Shown: piece after piece, positions 59,537-64,000 of the stretch
Layout of the letters: every line of letters starts with the position of its first letter
Position numbering within the stretch: the stretch's first letter is position 1
Assembly: GCF_004214935.1 (NCBI RefSeq)
Contig: NZ_SFCC01000012.1
Span: 186,001 to 250,000, forward strand
Direction of reading: 5' to 3'
Source: Amycolatopsis suaedae
GTDB taxonomy: Bacteria > Actinomycetota > Actinomycetes > Mycobacteriales > Pseudonocardiaceae
DNA length: 64,000 nt
Position numbers and translations under genes: made by a program
Notes under the pieces: generated by a model
The model's input: the letters and a program-made list of their open reading frames with translations, nothing else
Database searches by the model: none
What the model was told of the DNA's origin: nothing

Positions 59537-61602
59537 GCCTCACCCGCACGCTTCGCCAGCAGGCCGCAGTCTCCCGCGTCCCGGGCACCGTCGGCGATTA
59601 TCACGTCGTACCGGAGCGACAGCGTGTCATCGGCGGCCACCTCGTGTTCGGTGTCGTAGAACGGCGCGGGACAGACAGCGGCGAAGACCCCGGAGCGCAC
59701 GAACCATTTCGTCGGATACGAGTAGTTCGATTCGTGTTCGGCGAACACCAGGGTGGAAGCCCCGGCGGCGCCATCGTGCTTCCCCACGAAACCCAGCCAG
59801 GCAGCGCGGCAACCCATCAGCTCGTCGCCACCGGTACCGTCGGGACTCACCACCACTCCACCGGAGAACGACCGCGGACCCCGCCAGAACAGGCCGCTGT
59901 AACCCGCGTCCGCACGGCCGTTCGTGGTGGGACTGCCGAAAGCCACCGGGCCGCCGCTGGTGTTGCGCATCGCCGTCCAGTACGACAACTGCCACGCGTC
60001 CAGGTCCGGGTGGACCCGGACGGAGAAGCCGCGCCGCTCGGTGAACAGTCGAGCACCGGACCGCGAGATCCAGTCGAGCTCCTCTACCACGTCGACACGC
60101 TCCGCGCTCGCGTCCAGGCTGGCGAAACCGGTGTGCAGCTGGGTTCCGTTGTTGTCGAGCTGGCGATACCCTTCGCCGCGGACGTAGGTCGGCCCGCCCC
60201 AGAAGTTCTGGTCCCCGACGTTGCACAGAGACCAGGAAATGCCCTTGTGCCAGACATGGTCGTGTGGCCGGTACACGCTCACCAGGTCGCCACCGAGAGT
60301 CCGCAACGGGTGGAAGTACGGTTTGGGTGACTCCAGCCGAGGTTCCCACGGCCGGTACACGTAGCGGAACAGCTCCGCCCCCTGCCAGCGTACGTGGACC
60401 GCACGGTTGTACTCGTGCAGCAGTCCGAGGCCGGTCTCCGCCGATCGCTCCTGGGCCGGAATCGTTTCGACGTCACTGGTCACGATGCTCCTTTCAGCGG
60501 TCCTCCGCGAGCTGGACCACGGCGGGCCGTCGCCGCGCATTCGTTCGTAGAACGGAGACCGGGGTCCGAGGTCATCGGGCCGGACGGGCCGGCCTCCGAA
60601 CGCGGACGCGTAGATCCCGGCGACCAGCCGCAGCGTCGACCTCGCGTCCGATGTGGATACCGGCGGTGCGGTTCCCTCCCGCAGGGACCGCACCACCTCG
60701 CGGAACTGCGCCAGGTGCTCGCTGCGCACCCCGGCCGGTCCGGACTCCCACGCCTCGGTTATCCGCCGCTCGTGGCCCGGCGCCGGCGTCACCCGCCAGT
60801 CCGCGTCGGTGTAGCCGTACAGATGGGTCAGTTCCACGGTCGCGTACTCGAAATCGAAGCGCAGGTAGCTCTCCTCCCTCGGCGACACGACGCTGTTGAC
60901 CACCGAGGCGACAGCCCCGCCGGCGAACTCGACGTGCGCCAGCGAGACGTCCTCGGTCTCGGTCACCCGCGCCTGTTTCCGCGCGAGCCCCCGCACCGAG
61001 GTCCACTCGCCGAGGATCGACAGCAGCAGGTCGATCTGGTGGATGCCGTGTCCCATCGTCGGCCCACCACCCTCGGTGTCCCAGCGGCCCCGCCATTCGA
61101 CGTCGAAGTACGCCTGGTCGCGGAACCAGGTGGTGTCGCACCGCGCGAGAAGGGGACGTCCGGCCGCGCCGGACCGCATCAGGTGCTGGAGCCGCCGGGC
61201 GCCGGAGCCGAAGCGGTGCTGGGACACGGTGGCGACGAACCTGCCGTACTTCTCCTCGGCATCGATGAGCCGATCGAGATCGGCGAGGCTGAGTGTGGCG
61301 GGCTTCTCGACCACCACGTGACTGCCCGCCTCGAGAGCGGCCCGCGCCATCGGCTCGTGAACGCCCGGCGGAGTGCAGATGTGCACGATGTCGGCACCAG
61401 CGCCGGCGAGCAACGCCTCGGCGTCCGGGTAGACGGCGGCGACCTCGAACTCGGCCGCGAATACGGAGAGCCTGCCGGGGTCGGTGTCCGCGGCGGCCAC
61501 CAGCGCCACATCGCCGGTCTCCTCGGCGAGCCGGCGCAGCGCGAGTGCGTGCGTCCGGGCGATTGCCCCGGTGCCGACGATTCCGACACGATACGCGGTC
61601 AC
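59524..61602 (-). CDS. Gfo/Idh/MocA oxidoreductase fused to a DUF6807 (PmoA-like) domain
   Basis: A continuous frame of about 692 residues from GTG 61602 (GGGGAG upstream; ATG 61641 in a TGATG overlap is an alternative). Residues 1-360 are a Gfo/Idh/MocA dehydrogenase: Rossmann VGIVGTGAIARTHALAL, EKPATLS with the catalytic Lys, and GHGIHQIDLLLSI. From about residue 385 the protein is DUF6807 (HDHVWHKGISWSLCNVG, NFWGGPTYVRGEGY, later YTPT-like GLFWRGPRSFSGG). DUF6807 proteins often neighbour sugar oxidoreductases. No stop codon separates the halves, yet AAAGGAG with GTG 60483 stands at the junction, so a separate DUF6807 chain may also be made. Confidence 0.85.
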   Translation of the reverse strand: MTAYRVGIVGTGAIARTHALALRRLAEETGDVALVAAADTDPGRLSVFAAEFEVAAVYPDAEALLAGAGADIVHICTPPGVHEPMARAALEAGSHVVVEKPATLSLADLDRLIDAEEKYGRFVATVSQHRFGSGARRLQHLMRSGAAGRPLLARCDTTWFRDQAYFDVEWRGRWDTEGGGPTMGHGIHQIDLLLSILGEWTSVRGLARKQARVTETEDVSLAHVEFAGGAVASVVNSVVSPREESYLRFDFEYATVELTHLYGYTDADWRVTPAPGHERRITEAWESGPAGVRSEHLAQFREVVRSLREGTAPPVSTSDARSTLRLVAGIYASAFGGRPVRPDDLGPRSPFYERMRGDGPPWSSSRRTAERSIVTSDVETIPAQERSAETGLGLLHEYNRAVHVRWQGAELFRYVYRPWEPRLESPKPYFHPLRTLGGDLVSVYRPHDHVWHKGISWSLCNVGDQNFWGGPTYVRGEGYRQLDNNGTQLHTGFASLDASAERVDVVEELDWISRSGARLFTERRGFSVRVHPDLDAWQLSYWTAMRNTSGGPVAFGSPTTNGRADAGYSGLFWRGPRSFSGGVVVSPDGTGGDELMGCRAAWLGFVGKHDGAAGASTLVFAEHESNYSYPTKWFVRSGVFAAVCPAPFYDTEHEVAADDTLSLRYDVIIADGARDAGDCGLLAKRAGEAWRP
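60481..60494 (-). promoter_or_regulatory. Internal ribosome-binding site and GTG at the fusion junction
   Basis: On the minus strand AAAGGAG (60494-60488) is followed after four bases by GTG (60483-60481), exactly where the DUF6807 half begins. It would start a 319-residue protein inside the fusion gene. Confidence 0.65.
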
Positions 61603-61640
61603 TGTCCCCGCTCCCCTTCCGTCCGGCGGTGTACGCCGCA

Positions 61641-62369
61641 TCACGTGACCCGCGGCGCGACCGCCTGGTCACGCCGGTACGGGGCGAGATAGCCGCACAT
61701 ACCGAGTGTGTCCTCCGCCGGGTCGGTGAGCCGGGTGACAGCGGCGGCACGGAGGTGGGAGCCATCACCTCGCCGCAGGGCCGCTATCTGCGTGCCCGTC
61801 CGCTCGGCGGCGGCCAGTGCCCTGTCCCGCCAAGTCTTCTCCCAGTCCGGCAGCCGGTCGGCCACCAGCGCGACGGCGGCCGCGTAGAACCGTTCGAGTG
61901 CCTGCGCGCCGCCCACGACGAGTTCGCCGAAACCCGCGACGGCCAGGTCCCTGCGGCGCCTGGCCCGGTGCTCCCGCTCGCTCGGGTCGCCGTCGCCGAT
62001 GGCGGCCACGGACGCGTAGGCCCGCGGACTTTCCAGGTACCGGGCGGGAAAGGTGAGGACCGCGTCGCCCGCCTCGGGCAGGCCGTCGTTCTGCATCAGC
62101 ACCTGCACCCGCAGGCCGCCGTTGTTGACGGCCCGGTGGACAGTGCCCGGTGTGAACCACACCGCGTCGCCCGGTTCCAGCGGTACCCGGCTCAGCCCAG
62201 CAGCGGTGACGGTGTGGAGCTCGCCGGTTCCCCCGAGCACCACGTAGCACTCGGTGCACGTCAGGTGCATGTGCGGTGAACCGCCGTACGAGCCGTCGTC
62301 GGTGTCCCACGGGTAGACCCGCAACCGCGACATTCCGATACCGCCGGGTAACAGGGGTTGTTCCGGCAT
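61641..62369 (-). CDS. Cupin-domain protein
   Basis: A 242-residue protein. The N-terminal 110 residues form a cupin barrel with metal-ligand residues in HMHLTCTECYVVLGG and the second motif PGDAVWFTPGTVHRAVN. The C-terminal half is helical and rich in Arg, Ala and Glu. ATG 62369 follows GGAGGGC. It lies between the permease pair and the Gfo/Idh fusion, all co-directional. A sugar- or sugar-acid-handling enzyme or sensor is likely. The reaction is not determined. Confidence 0.85.
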   Translation of the reverse strand: MPEQPLLPGGIGMSRLRVYPWDTDDGSYGGSPHMHLTCTECYVVLGGTGELHTVTAAGLSRVPLEPGDAVWFTPGTVHRAVNNGGLRVQVLMQNDGLPEAGDAVLTFPARYLESPRAYASVAAIGDGDPSEREHRARRRRDLAVAGFGELVVGGAQALERFYAAAVALVADRLPDWEKTWRDRALAAAERTGTQIAALRRGDGSHLRAAAVTRLTDPAEDTLGMCGYLAPYRRDQAVAPRVT

Positions 62370-62389
62370 GTTCTGCCCTCCTGAAAAAG

Positions 62390-63223
62390 TCAGATACGTC
62401 TGGCCGTGACCGCGTCCGCCGGGTTCACGTAACGCAGGCCCGCGATCAGCAACACGACGGCGAGACCCATGTAGAACACGGCCATCGCCGCGATCAACGG
62501 GGGTGGCGGGCCTGCCGGATCGGCGGCAGCGCCGTAGAGCGTCACCACGAGCGTCTGCGACTGCTGGTTGGCGACGAAGAAGGTCAGCTCGAACGAGCCC
62601 AGCATGCGTACCATCACCAGCATCGCGGCTGCGAAGATTCCCGGGCGCAGCAGCGGGGCGAGTACCCGCACCAGCAACCGGAACGTGTTCGCGCCGAACA
62701 CCCGCGCCGCGTTCTCGATCTCCGGTGAGATTCGCTGGACGAACGGGATGGTGATCAGCACGACCAGCGGCACGGTCGGTACCAGGTTGGCGATGATCAC
62801 GCCGGCCAGCGAACCGCCGAGCCCGATCCGGTAGAGCAGCGCGGTGAGCTGCACGGCATAGGTGAGCGGCGGCAGCATCACCGGCAGCAGGAGAAGCAGT
62901 ACGACCACGCTCTTGCCGGGAAAGCTCCGCCGGGCCAGGGCATAGCCCGCCGGCACACCGACGGACAACGCGATCACGACCACCGCCACGGCGGCCTGCA
63001 CCGTCGTGACGAGTGCGTCGCCGACCCCCGCGTGCCAGGCTTCGGCGAACCAGTCGACGGTGAAGCCCGCCGGCCACCAGCCGCCCCGCCACTCGGTGGA
63101 GAAGGCCTCGAGCACGACCGAGGCGAACAGTGACACGAGCACGAGGATGAAGCAGGCGGCGGCGCTCCAGGTGATCACCGAGGTGAACGTCAGCTTGCCA
63201 AGCCGGGAAATGGTCCGGGACAT
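62390..63223 (-). CDS. ABC transporter permease (PotC/ModB type)
   Basis: A 277-residue inner-membrane protein with about six helices and the degenerate EAA loop ENAARVFGANTFRLLVRVLAP typical of spermidine/putrescine, iron and phosphonate importers rather than CUT1 sugar importers. It starts 4 bp after the upstream permease stop. The cluster's cupin and oxidoreductase suggest a small organic acid or sugar derivative as cargo, but this is inference. Confidence 0.9.
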   Translation of the reverse strand: MSRTISRLGKLTFTSVITWSAAACFILVLVSLFASVVLEAFSTEWRGGWWPAGFTVDWFAEAWHAGVGDALVTTVQAAVAVVVIALSVGVPAGYALARRSFPGKSVVVLLLLLPVMLPPLTYAVQLTALLYRIGLGGSLAGVIIANLVPTVPLVVLITIPFVQRISPEIENAARVFGANTFRLLVRVLAPLLRPGIFAAAMLVMVRMLGSFELTFFVANQQSQTLVVTLYGAAADPAGPPPPLIAAMAVFYMGLAVVLLIAGLRYVNPADAVTARRI

Positions 63224-63227
63224 CGGT

Positions 63228-64000
63228 TCAGCCCTTTCCCGAGGCGGATGGCCCGGCGTAGAGCCGCGAGCGGATACCGAACAGCACCCCGAGCACCACC
63301 AGCTCGACCACCGTCATGACCACCGCGATCGCGGACGCGTTGCCGTAGTCGAACCGCTGCTGCGCCGCCTGGTACAGCGGGATCGACATGACGTGGGTGG
63401 CGTTGTCCGGCTGCCCGATCAGCACCGCGGAGGGGAACACGGCGAACGCCTCGACGATCGCCAGCGTCAACGCGGTCATCAGCCCCGGGACCATCAGCGG
63501 GAACAGCACGTGCCAGAACCGTGCGGCCGGTCCGGCGCCGAGGGTCGCCGCGGCGTCCTCGATCCGGCGGTCGACGGCGGCGAACATGCCGACGAGCAGC
63601 AGGAACGAGAAGGGCACGGTGGACAGCAGCAGCGCGATGAAGGTGCCCGTGTAGTTGTAGAGGAACGAGCCCCGGGGCAGGCCGATCGCGTCGAGCGACA
63701 GGTTGATCCAGCCGTTCGGGGCGAAGATCTGGGTCATCCCCGCCGCGAGCAGGACGCTGCCGAACGTCATCGGAAGGACGAACAGGCCGATGATCAGCGT
63801 CCGGCCACGGAAGGCCCGGCGCATCCGGTATGCCAGCGGGAACGCGAACGCCACACTGACCACGGCGGCTGGCAGCGCCAGCCGCAACGTGTACCAGATC
63901 GTCTCCCGCAGGTACGGGTCGCTGAAGAAGGACTCGTAGTTGGCGAAGGCACTGCCGCCCTCAAGCGGTTGCAGGCTGATCATCAGCCCGTACACGTACG
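63228..64000 (-). CDS. ABC transporter permease (PotB type), 5' end outside window
   Basis: About 257 residues of a permease whose N-terminus lies beyond the window edge: the first visible residues (YVYGLMISLQPLEGG) are the periplasmic end of helix 1. Five further helices and the EAA loop EDAAATLGAGPAARFWHVLFP are present. It pairs with the PotC-type permease. The binding protein and ATPase genes probably lie upstream, outside the window. Confidence 0.88.
   Translation of the reverse strand, partial: YVYGLMISLQPLEGGSAFANYESFFSDPYLRETIWYTLRLALPAAVVSVAFAFPLAYRMRRAFRGRTLIIGLFVLPMTFGSVLLAAGMTQIFAPNGWINLSLDAIGLPRGSFLYNYTGTFIALLLSTVPFSFLLLVGMFAAVDRRIEDAAATLGAGPAARFWHVLFPLMVPGLMTALTLAIVEAFAVFPSAVLIGQPDNATHVMSIPLYQAAQQRFDYGNASAIAVVMTVVELVVLGVLFGIRSRLYAGPSASGKG

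Overview
The window is a GC-rich chromosomal segment from an actinobacterium. Codon use, frequent GTG starts, twin-arginine and lipoprotein leaders, and a dispersed 47-bp hairpin element with GTGAAGGCCACCTTCA arms point to the Pseudonocardiaceae (Amycolatopsis-like). That family call rests on recollection of the repeat, not on a search.

Region 1 (1-16.4 kb) is mixed accessory content. It holds an M19 dipeptidase convergent with a P450, a divergent TetR regulator with a tandem operator, and an orphan eCIS-core/DUF4157 protein carrying an EHHH nuclease-like segment. A decayed stretch follows, with an AraC remnant and a patch of lower GC. Next come an orphan ACT-domain protein, a translationally coupled COG3375 acetyltransferase and N-acylamino-acid racemase/MenC-type enolase, a methyltransferase, a three-gene ABC exporter with a divergent MarR-like regulator, small conserved proteins, and a LysR regulator divergent from two VOC proteins.

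Region 2 (16.6-27.3 kb) reads as a xyloglucan utilisation locus. It contains a secreted GH12 glucanase, a sugar ABC importer, a cytoplasmic YicI-type GH31 alpha-xylosidase, a secreted GH3-CBM6 enzyme and a LacI regulator. One palindrome, GTCGAAGCGCTTCGAC or a close variant, lies before GH12, before the ABC operon and before lacI, so the regulon can be read from the sequence.

Region 3 (27.4-30 kb) is decaying: a GH43-AbfB gene broken by three apparent one-base losses, then tail remnants of a GH6 cellulase and a GH2 enzyme. Region 4 (30.1-38.1 kb) is a tightly coupled operon. It encodes a DeoR-HTH/LacI-sensor hybrid regulator, an ABC sugar importer, a 2-hydroxyacid dehydrogenase, a DUF2264 (GH154-like) enzyme and a TIM-barrel isomerase. 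Direct-repeat operators lie before the regulator gene and before the importer.

Region 5 (38.2-57.6 kb) is a large set of secreted plant-wall enzymes. It includes GH5, two divergent GH43 enzymes, a PL9/GH43 pair, and a seven-gene co-directional run for rhamnogalacturonan-I: polyester-hydrolase/cutinase-like, RG acetylesterase, PL11, alpha/beta hydrolase, GH43, BNR beta-propeller and GH2. A divergent GH16 completes it. A second LacI-type operator (TGTTAACGCTAACA-like) recurs at GH43 and GH16 promoters; its regulator is not in the window.

Region 6 (57.6-64 kb) has 47-bp repeats, an XRE-type regulator, a Gfo/Idh-DUF6807 fusion with an internal ribosome-binding site, a cupin protein and two PotB/PotC-type permeases, the last cut by the window edge.
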